From Acrocarpospora macrocephala (GTDB lineage: Bacteria; Actinomycetota; Actinomycetes; Streptosporangiales; Streptosporangiaceae), in the NCBI RefSeq assembly GCF_009687865.1, contig NZ_BLAE01000041.1, forward strand, positions 1-64,000: a DNA stretch of 64,000 nucleotides, given 5' to 3'. The notes below the pieces were generated by a model, which had not been told where the DNA came from, did not search any database, and worked only from the letters and a program-made list of their open reading frames with translations. Below, piece by piece: positions 33,921-41,863 of the stretch; position 1 is the stretch's first letter, and each line of letters starts with the position of its first letter. The position numbers were made by a program, and so were the translations under genes.

Positions 33921-34721
33921 TCAGATGCTGACGACCCCGCGGGCTCGGAATTGGGCGTGGACGCGGTCGAGCAGCGCCTGATCCGGCGGCTGGACGTGGG
34001 CGAGCGGGAAGGTCAGGCCGAGTCTCTGATATTTCCCGATGGCCATGCGATGGAAGGGAAGCACATCGACATGCTGCACATTGCCCAGATCCGCAACGAA
34101 GGCGGCAAGGGCGTCCACGCTCGCCGGATCATCGGTGAGGCCGGGCACGAGCACGAAACGGACCCACGTCGCCCGGCCCAGCTCGGCCAGGCGGCGGGCG
34201 AAACGCAAGGTCGGCTCCAACTCGACCCCGGTGAGATCGCGGTACGCCCTCGGATCCGCGGACTTGATGTCGAGCAGCACCAGATCGGTGTCGGCCAGCA
34301 GGGAATCGGTGGCCCGATCGCCGAGAAAGCCCGAGGTGTCCAGTGCCGTGTGCAGGCCGCTCTCGTGGCAGCGCCGAAGCAGGTCCGCGGTGAAACGAGG
34401 CTGGAGCAGGGGCTCGCCGCCGCTGACGGTGACCCCGCCGCCCGCCACGGCGATGAACCGCCGGTATTTGCCCACCTCGGCCATGACCTCGCCGGTCGTG
34501 ACCCGGCGGCCGTCGCGCATCCGCCACGTCTCCGGGTTCTGGCAGTAGAGGCAGCGCAGCGCGCACCCGGCGGTGAAGACCACGAACCGGGTCCCAGGCC
34601 CGTCGACCCCGATCGACAGGTCCCAGGAACTGATGACGCCGGTGCCAGGATCCGGAGCCGGCAGGCGCAGTTCACCCGCCGCCTCGGCCAGCACGCTCTT
34701 CCGCCCGTTCACACATCCCAC
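33921..34721 (-). CDS. pflA: Pyruvate formate-lyase activating enzyme (radical SAM)
   Basis: 266 residues. Cys53, Cys57 and Cys60 (CALRCLYC) form the CX3CX2C motif for the 4Fe-4S cluster that cleaves S-adenosylmethionine. GGGVTVSGGEPLLQP and the later LLDIKSADPRAYRDLTG are typical of PflA. The enzyme creates the glycyl radical on PflB. Starts at GTG 34721 and GTG 34712 are both possible; the second sits closer to a GTGGGA ribosome site. It heads a two-gene unit with SulP and is divergent from the P-type ATPase across a gap rich in DosR-like boxes. Confidence 0.93.
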   Translation of the reverse strand: MGCVNGRKSVLAEAAGELRLPAPDPGTGVISSWDLSIGVDGPGTRFVVFTAGCALRCLYCQNPETWRMRDGRRVTTGEVMAEVGKYRRFIAVAGGGVTVSGGEPLLQPRFTADLLRRCHESGLHTALDTSGFLGDRATDSLLADTDLVLLDIKSADPRAYRDLTGVELEPTLRFARRLAELGRATWVRFVLVPGLTDDPASVDALAAFVADLGNVQHVDVLPFHRMAIGKYQRLGLTFPLAHVQPPDQALLDRVHAQFRARGVVSI

Positions 34722-34750
34722 TGTCGCGGGGGAGCGGTGCTCCTCTCAGC

Positions 34751-34827
34751 GTCCGGAAGTCCCCGATCGCCAGGACCAAAGCCCTCCGTTGAGAACCGTT
34801 CGGCGGTGATTTCGGGACTTTCGCCAG
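34751..34827. promoter_or_regulatory. Cluster of DosR/DevR-like boxes between pflA and the P-type ATPase
   Basis: Three sites resemble the hypoxia box. On the minus strand, GGGACTTCCGGAC lies at about 34751-34766. AGGACCAAAGCCCT lies at 34772-34785. TTCGGGACTTTCGCCAG lies at 34811-34827. The first is 30-45 bases before the pflA start and the last about 80 bases before the ATPase start. The repeated GGGAC half-site in a 190-base divergent gap is unlikely to be chance. Confidence 0.6.
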
Positions 34828-34908
34828 GTGCCGCATCGCCGGCGGAGATCAGAACCTGGACGTGGCGGGTTCGCTGGCCGAATTTCTTGGCTCGATCAAA
34901 GGACGTGT

Positions 34909-37404
34909 ATGAGGACGAATACCACCCTTGTCGCAGGCCTGACGTCGGCCGAGGCCGAATATCGCCGGGCCACCTGTGGCCCCAACTTTGTGCCGATACG
35001 GCGCGGCCGGCATCTCTGGGACCGTCTGTTCACCCAGCTACGTGACCCGATGATCGTCCTGCTCCTGGCCGCGGGCGCGATCGCGCTGGCCATGCGGGAC
35101 ATCGTGGACGCCCTGGTCATCGGCCTGGTGATCGCGGTCAACACCACGATCGGAGTGCTCCAGGAACTGCGCGCCGCCCGCGCGGTCGACGCCCTGGCCG
35201 ACCTCGCCGCGCCCACGGCCCGGGTCCGGCGGGACGGCGCCGACCGGGTGATACCGGCCGCCGAGGTGGTGCCGGGGGATCTGATGATCCTCACGGCCGG
35301 TGACGTGGTGGCCGCCGACGCCGAGCTGGCCGAAGCGGTGCAGTTGCAGCTCGACGAGGCGGCGCTGACCGGCGAGTCGGTGCCCGTGGACAAGATCGTG
35401 ACCGTGGGCCCGGACGAGCGGCGGGTCTGGGCGGGCACGGTGGTCACGCACGGGCGCGGCGCCGCCGTGGTGACCGCCATCGGGGCGGACAGCTCGCTGG
35501 GCCGGATCGCGGCCTCGCTGGCCGGTCAGCGGCCCCGCCCGACGCCGCTCCAGACGCGGCTGGCCCGGCTGGGCCGCCTGCTGGCGCTGAGCGTCCTGGC
35601 GGCCAGCGCGCTGGTGTTCGTCCTGGGCGTGCTCCGGGGCGAGCCGGTCCTGGAAATGCTGCTGGTCGGGGTCAGCCTGGCGGTGGCGGTCGTGCCGGAG
35701 TCGCTGCCCGCGGTGGTGACGCTGGCGCTGGCCCTGGGGGCGCGCCGGATGGCGCAGCGGTCGGCCGTGGTGCGCCGCCTGCCCGCCGTCGAGACGCTGG
35801 GCTCGGTGTCCGTCCTCGCCGTGGACAAGACGGGTACCCTCACCGAGGGCCGGATGGTGGCCACGCGCGTCTGGATCCCCTCGGGAGCCGAGTACGAGGT
35901 CACCGGCAGCGGGTACGCGCCGGTCGGCGAGATCAGACCGGACCCCGATGACCTCTCGCCTCTGCTGCGGGCCGTGGTCCTGTGCAACGACGCCCATCTG
36001 GTGCCGCCCGGCCCGGACGGCGAGTGGAGCGCGGCCGGTGATCCGCTGGAGGCCGCCCTGCTGGCCCTGGCCGGCAAGGCCGGGATGGACCCGGCGGCGT
36101 GCCAGCGCGAGTACCCGCGCGTGTCGGAAGTGCCGTTCGACAGCTCCCGCAAGCGCATGACCACCGTTCACCGCACCCCCGCCGGCGGCTGGCTCGTCGC
36201 CTGCAAGGGCGCTCCCGATGTGATCGGGGACTCGGCGGCTGCCCTGGCCAAGGCGGCGGAACTGGCCGCGTCGGGGTACCGGGTGATCGCGGTAGCCGAA
36301 AACATGTCCGACATGTCGCCCAGCATGGAGGGCGAGCTGCGGCTGCTGGGGCTGGTGGCGATCACCGATCCGCCCCGGGCCGACGCCGCCGGGGCGGTCG
36401 CCGCCTGCATGCGGGCGGGCATCCAGTTCCGGCTCATCACGGGCGACCACCCGGCCGCCGCCAGGGCCGTCGCCGAGCGGGTCGGCATTCCTTCCGCGGC
36501 CGCCCAGGTGGTCACCGGGCCCGAACTCGCCGAGGGCGTGTCGGCGGATCGGCTCGCCGGGGCCCGCGTCTTCGCCCGTACGCTGCCGGAGCAGAAACTG
36601 GACATCGTCCAGGCCCTGCAGCGGGACGGTCACGTGGTGGCGATGACCGGCGACGGCGTGAACGACGGACCGGCGCTGCGCCGCGCGGACATCGGGGTGG
36701 CCATGGGCCGCGGCGGCACCGAGGTGGCCCGGCAGGCCGCCGACCTGGTGCTCACCGACGACAACCTGCGGACCGTGGTGTCGGCTGTCGAGGAAGGGCG
36801 CCGCATCTACGCCAACATCCGCCGCTTTCTCCGGTACGGGCTCAGCGGCGGCCTCGCCGAACTGCTCGTCATGCTCGCCATGCCGTTCTTCGGCCCGGCC
36901 GTGGCGCTGCAGCCCGCGCAGATCCTCTGGATCAACATGCTCACCCACGGGCTGCCCGGTGTCGCCATGGGAGCAGAACCGGCCGATCCGGGGGCCATGG
37001 GCCGCCCGCCGCGCCCGCTGCGGCAGTCCATCCTCGGCGGCCTGCTCGCGCCGATCGCGGGGACCGGCGCCGCCATCGCGGCCATCGCGGTCGGGCTCGG
37101 CGCGTGGGCCTGGGCGACCGGCCGCCCCTGGCAGACCATGATCTTCATCACGCTCGGGCTCGCGCAGCTGGGCGTCGCGCTGGCCGTGCGCGCTCCGGTG
37201 CCCGCCGAGCACCAGCGCCGCAACCGCTTCCTCGACCTGGCCGTTGTGACGGCGCTGATCTTCCAGGTCGCCCCCATGTACCTGGAGCCGCTGCGGCAGC
37301 TCCTGCGTATCGAGCCGCTCGGCGCCGGTGAACTGCTGCTCGCCTGCGGCTTGGCGGTGATCCCTGGCCTGGTGCTGGCGGCGACCCGCCGCCGCTCCCG
37401 GTGA
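34909..37404 (+). CDS. Cation-transporting P-type ATPase (calcium/P2 type, CtpF-like)
   Basis: 831 residues from ATG 34909, with AAAGGA 5 bases upstream. VPGDLMILTAGD and LDEAALTGESVPVDK mark the actuator domain. Asp306 in DKTGTLT is phosphorylated. KRMTTVHR and GDGVNDGPALRRADIGVAMG lie in the nucleotide/phosphorylation domains. Membrane helix 4 carries VPESLPAVVTLALALG, a P2-type cation site. Similar ATPases (CtpF) belong to the mycobacterial DosR regulon. The ion is not provable from sequence; Ca2+ is favoured. The upstream gap contains hypoxia-type boxes. Confidence 0.9.
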   Translation: MRTNTTLVAGLTSAEAEYRRATCGPNFVPIRRGRHLWDRLFTQLRDPMIVLLLAAGAIALAMRDIVDALVIGLVIAVNTTIGVLQELRAARAVDALADLAAPTARVRRDGADRVIPAAEVVPGDLMILTAGDVVAADAELAEAVQLQLDEAALTGESVPVDKIVTVGPDERRVWAGTVVTHGRGAAVVTAIGADSSLGRIAASLAGQRPRPTPLQTRLARLGRLLALSVLAASALVFVLGVLRGEPVLEMLLVGVSLAVAVVPESLPAVVTLALALGARRMAQRSAVVRRLPAVETLGSVSVLAVDKTGTLTEGRMVATRVWIPSGAEYEVTGSGYAPVGEIRPDPDDLSPLLRAVVLCNDAHLVPPGPDGEWSAAGDPLEAALLALAGKAGMDPAACQREYPRVSEVPFDSSRKRMTTVHRTPAGGWLVACKGAPDVIGDSAAALAKAAELAASGYRVIAVAENMSDMSPSMEGELRLLGLVAITDPPRADAAGAVAACMRAGIQFRLITGDHPAAARAVAERVGIPSAAAQVVTGPELAEGVSADRLAGARVFARTLPEQKLDIVQALQRDGHVVAMTGDGVNDGPALRRADIGVAMGRGGTEVARQAADLVLTDDNLRTVVSAVEEGRRIYANIRRFLRYGLSGGLAELLVMLAMPFFGPAVALQPAQILWINMLTHGLPGVAMGAEPADPGAMGRPPRPLRQSILGGLLAPIAGTGAAIAAIAVGLGAWAWATGRPWQTMIFITLGLAQLGVALAVRAPVPAEHQRRNRFLDLAVVTALIFQVAPMYLEPLRQLLRIEPLGAGELLLACGLAVIPGLVLAATRRRSR

Positions 37405-37510
37405 CTCCTCTGCGGGAGATGTGTGTCCTTTGACCAACAGCGGAACTCCCCGCTCAAGCCGGGGCGTACCGGGTGGGTGAAAGAACGGAACCCACTATCA
37501 AGGACATGAC

Positions 37511-38293
37511 ATGCGTACCAAGAACCTGGCCCGGACGTCGCTGCTGGCCTTCGCGTCCGCCGCGCTGGCCGCCACCCTTGCCACCCCCAGCCAGGCCGCC
37601 TCCGCCGGCACGGTCGGCCTCAGCAACGGGAAGATCACCTACACCGCGGGCGCCCGCGGGATCAACAGCGCGTCCATCACCGTCTTCAACGGCAAGATCA
37701 CCGTGTTCGACACCGAGCCGCTCACCGCGCTCCCCGGGTGCGAGAAGCTCACCCCGCGCGCGGTGACCTGCGGGACGTCGGCCAGCGAATTCGCCGCCAA
37801 CCTCGGCGACATGAACGACTCCTTCAGCGTCGGAGTCTCGTTCAAGGGCACCGTCAACGGCGGGGACGGCAACGACAACCTCATCGCCAGCACCACCTCG
37901 CCGACCGGCCGGGCGGTCACCTGGATCGGCGGCACCGGCACCGACACCGTCTCCTACAAGAGCAGCAACCTGTCGGTGCGGGTGAGCCTGGACAACCAGG
38001 CCGGCGACGGCCGCAACATCGACTCCGACAACGTCCGCGACGACGTGGAGAACATCGTCGGCTCCACCCTCGGCGGCGACTTCCTGATCGGGAGCAACGG
38101 CAACAACCGGATCGAGGACGGCGGCGGCGCCGGTGACAAGCTGTTCGGCCTCGGCGGCAAGGACGAGCTCTTCGCCAAGGACCTGGCCAAGGACAGCGAC
38201 CTGGACTGCGGCCTGGGCATCGACGAGATCGTCATCGACAAGGGCGGCCTCGACCCCGAGCCGGTCGCCTGCGAGACCGTTCAGAGGTTCTGA
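37511..38293 (+). CDS. Secreted RTX-like calcium-binding repeat protein
   Basis: 260 residues with a clear signal peptide (ARTSLLAFASAALAATLATP, cleavage after SQA). The mature part contains glycine/aspartate nonapeptide-like turns: GGDGNDNLIAS, GGTGTDTVSY, GGDFLIGSNGNNRI and LFGLGGKDELFAK. These resemble haemolysin-type calcium-binding parallel-beta-roll repeats. Two Cys pairs suggest disulfides. No enzymatic domain is visible. AAGGA at 37499-37503 serves as ribosome site. A strong hairpin terminator follows the stop. Role unknown; adhesin- or matrix-like function is inference. Confidence 0.75.
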   Translation: MRTKNLARTSLLAFASAALAATLATPSQAASAGTVGLSNGKITYTAGARGINSASITVFNGKITVFDTEPLTALPGCEKLTPRAVTCGTSASEFAANLGDMNDSFSVGVSFKGTVNGGDGNDNLIASTTSPTGRAVTWIGGTGTDTVSYKSSNLSVRVSLDNQAGDGRNIDSDNVRDDVENIVGSTLGGDFLIGSNGNNRIEDGGGAGDKLFGLGGKDELFAKDLAKDSDLDCGLGIDEIVIDKGGLDPEPVACETVQRF

Positions 38294-38303
38294 CCAGCCA
38301 ACG

Positions 38304-38329
38304 GCGCCCCGTCCCTCCGGGCGGGGCGC
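38304..38329 (+). terminator. Hairpin terminator after the RTX-like gene
   Basis: GCGCCCCG (38304-38311) pairs with CGGGGCGC (38322-38329) around a 10-base loop, 11 bases after the stop. No T-run follows, as is common in high-GC actinomycetes. Confidence 0.7.
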
Positions 38330-38370
38330 TGTGCGGGAATCCGCACGAGGCCGCCGCCGTTGTTCCCTAT

Positions 38371-38392
38371 GCGGGCCACGATCAAGGCCCGC
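38371..38392 (+). other. GC hairpin just before the riboswitch
   Basis: GCGGGCC (38371-38377) and GGCCCGC (38386-38392) form a 7-bp stem with loop ACGATCAA, abutting the guanidine-III aptamer. It may belong to the leader RNA or be a second terminator. Confidence 0.45.
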
Positions 38393-38432
38393 CCGGACGA
38401 GACGCGCCGTACCCGGCCTGCCAGACGACGCT
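38393..38432 (+). ncRNA. Guanidine-III riboswitch (ykkC-III)
   Basis: The sequence starting CCGGACGAG, continuing GCGCCGTACCCGG and then AGACGACGC matches the compact guanidine-III aptamer, whose Thermobifida fusca version reads CCGGACGAGGUGCGCCGUACCCGG. CCGG...CCGG forms P1 and GCG...CGC the pseudoknotted helix. It ends just before the AGGAGG ribosome site of the SMR gene. It would therefore control translation, releasing the site when guanidinium binds. The assignment rests on sequence recall and context. Confidence 0.85.
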
Positions 38433-38450
38433 CCTTAGGAGGGAGCCGTC

Positions 38451-38774
38451 ATGGCCTGGCTTCTGGTCATCGCCGCAGGTCTGTTCGAGGTCGTCATGGC
38501 CTACTCGCTCAAGCTCAGCGACGGATTCTCCGCACCGCTGCCGAGCATCGGCTTCATCGCCTCCGCCGTCGTCAGCTTCGGCCTGCTCGCACTCGCCCTC
38601 AAGAGCCTCGACGTCGGTACGGGCTACGCCGTCTGGACCGGCATCGGCGCCATCGGCACCGCCACCCTAGGCATGATCCTTTTGGGCGAGAACGTTTCCC
38701 CCATCAAGATCGCCTCGATCCTTCTCATCCTCTGCGGTGTCGTCGGCCTCAACCTGGCGGGCGGCGGTCACTGA
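38451..38774 (+). CDS. SMR-family guanidinium exporter (Gdx/SugE type)
   Basis: 107 residues with four membrane spans. Glu13 in AAGLFEVVMAYSLKLSDGF is the essential proton/substrate carboxylate. GTGYAVWTGIGAIGTATLGM and the loop GENVSPIKIASILLILCGVVGLN are SMR signatures. The Gly-rich first helix fits the Gdx branch rather than the multidrug EmrE branch. Proteins behind guanidine riboswitches export guanidinium in exchange for protons. AGGAGGG at 38436-38442 precedes the ATG. The 3' end overlaps the convergent TetR gene by 7 bases. Confidence 0.88.
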   Translation: MAWLLVIAAGLFEVVMAYSLKLSDGFSAPLPSIGFIASAVVSFGLLALALKSLDVGTGYAVWTGIGAIGTATLGMILLGENVSPIKIASILLILCGVVGLNLAGGGH

Positions 38775-39412
38775 CCGGCGTTGGGGTAGTCGCCGATGCC
38801 GTGTTCGAGAAGGGCGAAGGCGCGTTCCGCCTGGGTGCGGAGGTCTGGGGCGATCTCGTCCCAGATCTCGCCGGCGATCCTCCGTATGAGGGTCTGCATC
38901 GTCAGGGTGCGGATGACGGCGTAGACCTGCGCGGCGACGATCGAAGGGGTGGGGTCGTCGGGATCGGCGTCGGCCACGTCGGCGAGGGCCTCGGTGAGGA
39001 GCACCTGGCGGGTCCAGTGCATCTCGTGCAGCCGGGCGGAGAGGGAAGGGCTCTCCCTGACCAGCCTGGCGAACACGTCGCCGCCCTCGTTGAACCCGTA
39101 ACGCCAGTGCCGGGTCTCCAGGGCGTCGATGAAGTCGCGCCTGATCGCCTGGATCGCGGACTCGCCGGGCAGCCGTTCCCGCACCACGCGCGCCAGGGAG
39201 TCCTGAGCGAGGTCGTTGCGGTCGAGGAACAGGTCTTCCTTGGTCTTGAAGTAGTTGAAGACCGTGTTGACCGAGACATCCGTTGTTCGCGCGATCTCCG
39301 CGACCGTGACGTTGTCGAACCCGCGCTGCAGGAACAGCCCCATGGCGACGTCGGCGATCCGCTGCCGGGTCTCCCGCTTCTTGCGTTCGCGCAGGCCAAG
39401 CTCGTCCGACAT
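38768..39412 (-). CDS. TetR-family repressor of the adjacent ABC exporter
   Basis: ATG 39412 gives 214 residues beginning SDELGLRERKKRETRQRI after Met. The helix-turn-helix is FDNVTVAEIARTTDVSVNTVFNYFKTKEDLF, split here as TVAEIARTTDVS and VNTVFNYFKTK. The ligand domain is helical. It is divergent from a DrrAB-like ABC transporter across 63 bases that hold a palindrome at 39447-39462, the arrangement of a drug-responsive efflux repressor. The in-frame ATG at 39436 would run into the operator region. Confidence 0.85.
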   Translation of the reverse strand: MSDELGLRERKKRETRQRIADVAMGLFLQRGFDNVTVAEIARTTDVSVNTVFNYFKTKEDLFLDRNDLAQDSLARVVRERLPGESAIQAIRRDFIDALETRHWRYGFNEGGDVFARLVRESPSLSARLHEMHWTRQVLLTEALADVADADPDDPTPSIVAAQVYAVIRTLTMQTLIRRIAGEIWDEIAPDLRTQAERAFALLEHGIGDYPNAGQ

Positions 39413-39430
39413 GGTCCAACTATATGGCAT

Positions 39431-39462
39431 CACCAAAATTTAAGTGACACCAAAATTGGTGT
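39431..39462. promoter_or_regulatory. TetR operator in the ABC exporter promoter
   Basis: ACACCAA-AA-TTGGTGT (39447-39462) is a perfect 7-base inverted repeat. A half copy CACCAAAATTTAAGTG precedes it at 39431-39446. The palindrome ends 13 bases before the ATPase start, so repressor binding would block the promoter or initiation. Confidence 0.7.
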
Positions 39463-39475
39463 TACTCTATCGAGC

Positions 39476-40234
39476 ATGATTCACGCCATAGGACTGACGA
39501 AGACCTTCGAAACCAGGAAGGGCGCGGTCGAGGCGGTGCGCGGGGTCCGGATCGAGGTGGCCGAGGGCGAGATCGTGGCCTTCCTCGGCCCCAACGGGGC
39601 GGGCAAGACCACCACGATGCGCCTGCTGACGACCCTGCTGAAACCCACATCCGGCACCGCCACCATCGCCGGCCACGACCTGTTCGCCGACCCGACCGGC
39701 GTACGGCGCCGCATCGGCTACGTCGCCCAAGGCGCGACAGTCAGCCCAATGGGCTACGTCGGCGAGGACTTAGAAGTCCAGGCCCGGCTGTACGGCTTGC
39801 GCCCCGCCGAAGCCCGCGCCCGGGTGCGCGAGGTGTTGGCGCAACTGGACCTCACGGGTGTGGAGCAGCGGGTCGCCGGTTCGCTCTCCGGCGGGCAGCG
39901 GCGGCGCGTGGACATCGCGATGGGCCTGCTCCACCGGCCCGCGCTGCTCTTCCTCGACGAGCCCACCACCGGCCTCGACCCGCAGAGCCGCGCGAACCTC
40001 TGGGGCCACATCCGGCGGCTCCGCGACGACGAGGGCGTCACCGTGTTTTTCAGCACCCACTACCTCGACGAGGCCGACGCTTTGTGCGACCGCGTGCTGA
40101 TCATCGATCACGGCCGGATCGTCACCGAGGGCACGCCAGCCCAGCTCAAGGCCGGGATCGGCCCGGACGCCACGCTCGACGACGTCTTCCTCACGGTGAC
40201 CGGCCGCGAGCTGCGCGAAGAGGCGGTGGCCTGA
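39476..40234 (+). CDS. ABC transporter ATP-binding protein (DrrA-like)
   Basis: 252 residues. Walker A is FLGPNGAGKTTTMRLL, the Q-loop sits in IGYVAQGATVSP, the signature is GSLSGGQRRRVDIAMG, Walker B is LLFLDEPTTGLDPQSR and the switch His lies in FFSTHYLDEADALC. The closest familiar type is the daunorubicin/drug-export DrrA group. ATG 39476 has little leader after the operator, so the message may be nearly leaderless. The permease start overlaps the stop (TGATG). Confidence 0.92.
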   Translation: MIHAIGLTKTFETRKGAVEAVRGVRIEVAEGEIVAFLGPNGAGKTTTMRLLTTLLKPTSGTATIAGHDLFADPTGVRRRIGYVAQGATVSPMGYVGEDLEVQARLYGLRPAEARARVREVLAQLDLTGVEQRVAGSLSGGQRRRVDIAMGLLHRPALLFLDEPTTGLDPQSRANLWGHIRRLRDDEGVTVFFSTHYLDEADALCDRVLIIDHGRIVTEGTPAQLKAGIGPDATLDDVFLTVTGRELREEAVA

Positions 40235-40965
40235 TGTCCCCGAGCGCTTTGATCCTGGCCCGCTACTACCTGCGCGCCACCTTCAGGAGCAAGTTCGCGA
40301 TCCTGTTCACCGCGATCCAGCCGATCCTGTTCCTGGTCCTGTTCGGGCCGCTGTTCGACCGGAGCGGCGTGGGCTCGTGGGGCGCGCTGGTCCCCGGCCT
40401 GCTGATCCAGCTCGCCCTGATGAGCGCGGGCCTGGCCGGTTTCGGCATCGTGCTCGACCAGCGGTTCGGCGTGCTGGAGCGGCTGCGCGTGACTCCCGCG
40501 AGCCGGACTTCGCTGCTGCTCGGCCGGGTGCTGAAGGACAGCGTGGTCCTGCTCGTCCAGGCCGTTCTGGTGATCACCCTGGGGTACGCCTTCGGTCTGC
40601 GCGCCCCGGCCGGCGGCGTGCTACTCGGCCTGGCCCTCATCGTGATGCTCGCCGTGGGCCTGGCGTCCTTCTCCTACGCCGTCGCGCTCACGATCGACCA
40701 GGAACTCTTCCCGCCGCTCATGTCCACCGCGCTGGTGCCACTGATGCTGCTCTCCGGCGCCTTGCTGCCGATGTCACTCGCGCCCGCCTGGCTGGACGTC
40801 CTGTCCCGGCTCACCCCCTTCCGCTACGTCGTCGAGGCGCTGCGCTCGCTGTTCACCGGTTCCTACACCTCAGCCGAGGTCGGCTGGGGCGTCCTGGTCA
40901 GCGTGCTGTTCCTCCTCGTCGGCGTCCTCCTCGGCACCCGACTGTTCCAGCGGGAGAACGCCTGA
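40234..40965 (+). CDS. ABC-2 type permease (DrrB-like)
   Basis: 243 residues with six hydrophobic spans, from FAILFTAIQPILFLVLFGPLF to VLVSVLFLLVGVLLGTRLF. The ABC-2 motif LSGALLPMSLAPAWLDVLSRLTPFRYVVEAL is seen in pieces (GALLPMSLAPAWL; LTPFRYVVEALR). It forms the membrane channel for the ATPase encoded just upstream (start at the shared A of TGATG). It is probably a drug or lipid exporter under the TetR repressor. Confidence 0.9.
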   Translation: MSPSALILARYYLRATFRSKFAILFTAIQPILFLVLFGPLFDRSGVGSWGALVPGLLIQLALMSAGLAGFGIVLDQRFGVLERLRVTPASRTSLLLGRVLKDSVVLLVQAVLVITLGYAFGLRAPAGGVLLGLALIVMLAVGLASFSYAVALTIDQELFPPLMSTALVPLMLLSGALLPMSLAPAWLDVLSRLTPFRYVVEALRSLFTGSYTSAEVGWGVLVSVLFLLVGVLLGTRLFQRENA

Positions 40966-41052
40966 AGACGGGCAGCGGCCCGACATCGACTACGGCTCCG
41001 GCAGCGTTGCCCACTTCCTCGCCACCGGCGCCACCCACGCGACGTGGCGGTT

Positions 41053-41712
41053 TCAGCTGGGATACCTGTGCACCGGGTCCGAGAAGCCGCCGGTCAAGGT
41101 CCAGATGAGCGTGCTGCGCCCACCCCGGAAGGTGGCCTTCCTGCCTCTGTCGGTGATTGTGGCGCGCCTCCAGCCGTCGAAGTCCTTGGTGAGGTGGTGA
41201 TCCCAGCTGCGTAGATCTCCCACAGCCACCGCCGCGATGGACTCCGTCGGCGGTTCGCCGTCCGAGCAGTACACGCCGAAGTCCGCGATTGCGGTGACCG
41301 TGCCGCCGCTGGCCTGGAGCGTGATTCCCTGGCAGGCATCGGTCTTGGTGCCGTAGATCAGGTGCGGCTTGGTCCACCTGCTGGCCTGCGGGCTGCGATG
41401 CTGCTCGTAGAGTCCTTCGCCGCGCCGGTAGTGCATCGCCACCTGGCGTCCGTCCGCGAGCGCCAGCCTCGCCTCGAACCAGCGATCCGGCCCCTGATAA
41501 TCGCTCCCACGCGGTTCAGTGCCCTTGGAGCTCTCTTGCGGGGCGGGACTCGCCGTGGGCACACGTTCTTGCGGGGCGGGACTCGGCGTGGGCGCACGTT
41601 CCTGCGCGGGCGGAGTGACGGTCGCCCGCGCGACCGGCCGTTCCTGGCCGCACGCCGCCACGGTCAAGAGCAAGGCCATCCAGGCCAGCAGCCGTATTCC
41701 CGCTATGTGCAC
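41053..41712 (-). CDS. Putative lipoprotein with Pro/Gln repeat linker
   Basis: 219 residues. The N-terminus (LLAWMALLLTVAACGQ) is a type II signal peptide with the lipobox VAAC. A linker of repeated APQER/SPAPQE units follows, encoded by about 36-bp direct DNA repeats near 41530-41610. The C-terminal domain of about 150 residues has two Cys (TDACQG, GVYCSDG) and beta-rich sequence without a recognised family. It is exported and membrane-anchored; function unknown. It is probably monocistronic and converges with the ABC permease. Confidence 0.7.
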   Translation of the reverse strand: MHIAGIRLLAWMALLLTVAACGQERPVARATVTPPAQERAPTPSPAPQERVPTASPAPQESSKGTEPRGSDYQGPDRWFEARLALADGRQVAMHYRRGEGLYEQHRSPQASRWTKPHLIYGTKTDACQGITLQASGGTVTAIADFGVYCSDGEPPTESIAAVAVGDLRSWDHHLTKDFDGWRRATITDRGRKATFRGGRSTLIWTLTGGFSDPVHRYPS

Positions 41713-41801
41713 ACAGCTCCCGGTGATCTTTGTAAAAGGTGCTTCTGCTGGCCCAGGTTAACAATCCCTCAGCGGCCAGAGCAGGTCGATGCGCTGGCGC
41801 C

Positions 41802-41840
41802 CCGGTCCTGGCGGCCTGAGTCTCAGACCGCCAGGACCGG
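41802..41840 (-). terminator. Strong hairpin after the MerR gene
   Basis: CCGGTCCTGGCGG (41802-41814) pairs perfectly with CCGCCAGGACCGG (41828-41840). Inside the loop CTGAG/CTCAG can extend the stem. It lies 24 bases beyond the MerR stop. Confidence 0.8.
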
Positions 41841-41863
41841 ACTGAGCGGGGTGCGGCAGCGGG

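Noticed and set aside
35038-37437. A 799-codon minus-strand frame opposite the P-type ATPase
   Set aside because: The His/Gly/Gln-rich translation is typical of antisense in high-GC genes, and there is no domain.
37404-37511. Riboswitch before the RTX-like gene
   Set aside because: The GC-rich leader has short complementary runs but no match to a consensus I know (c-di-AMP, cobalamin or SAM types).
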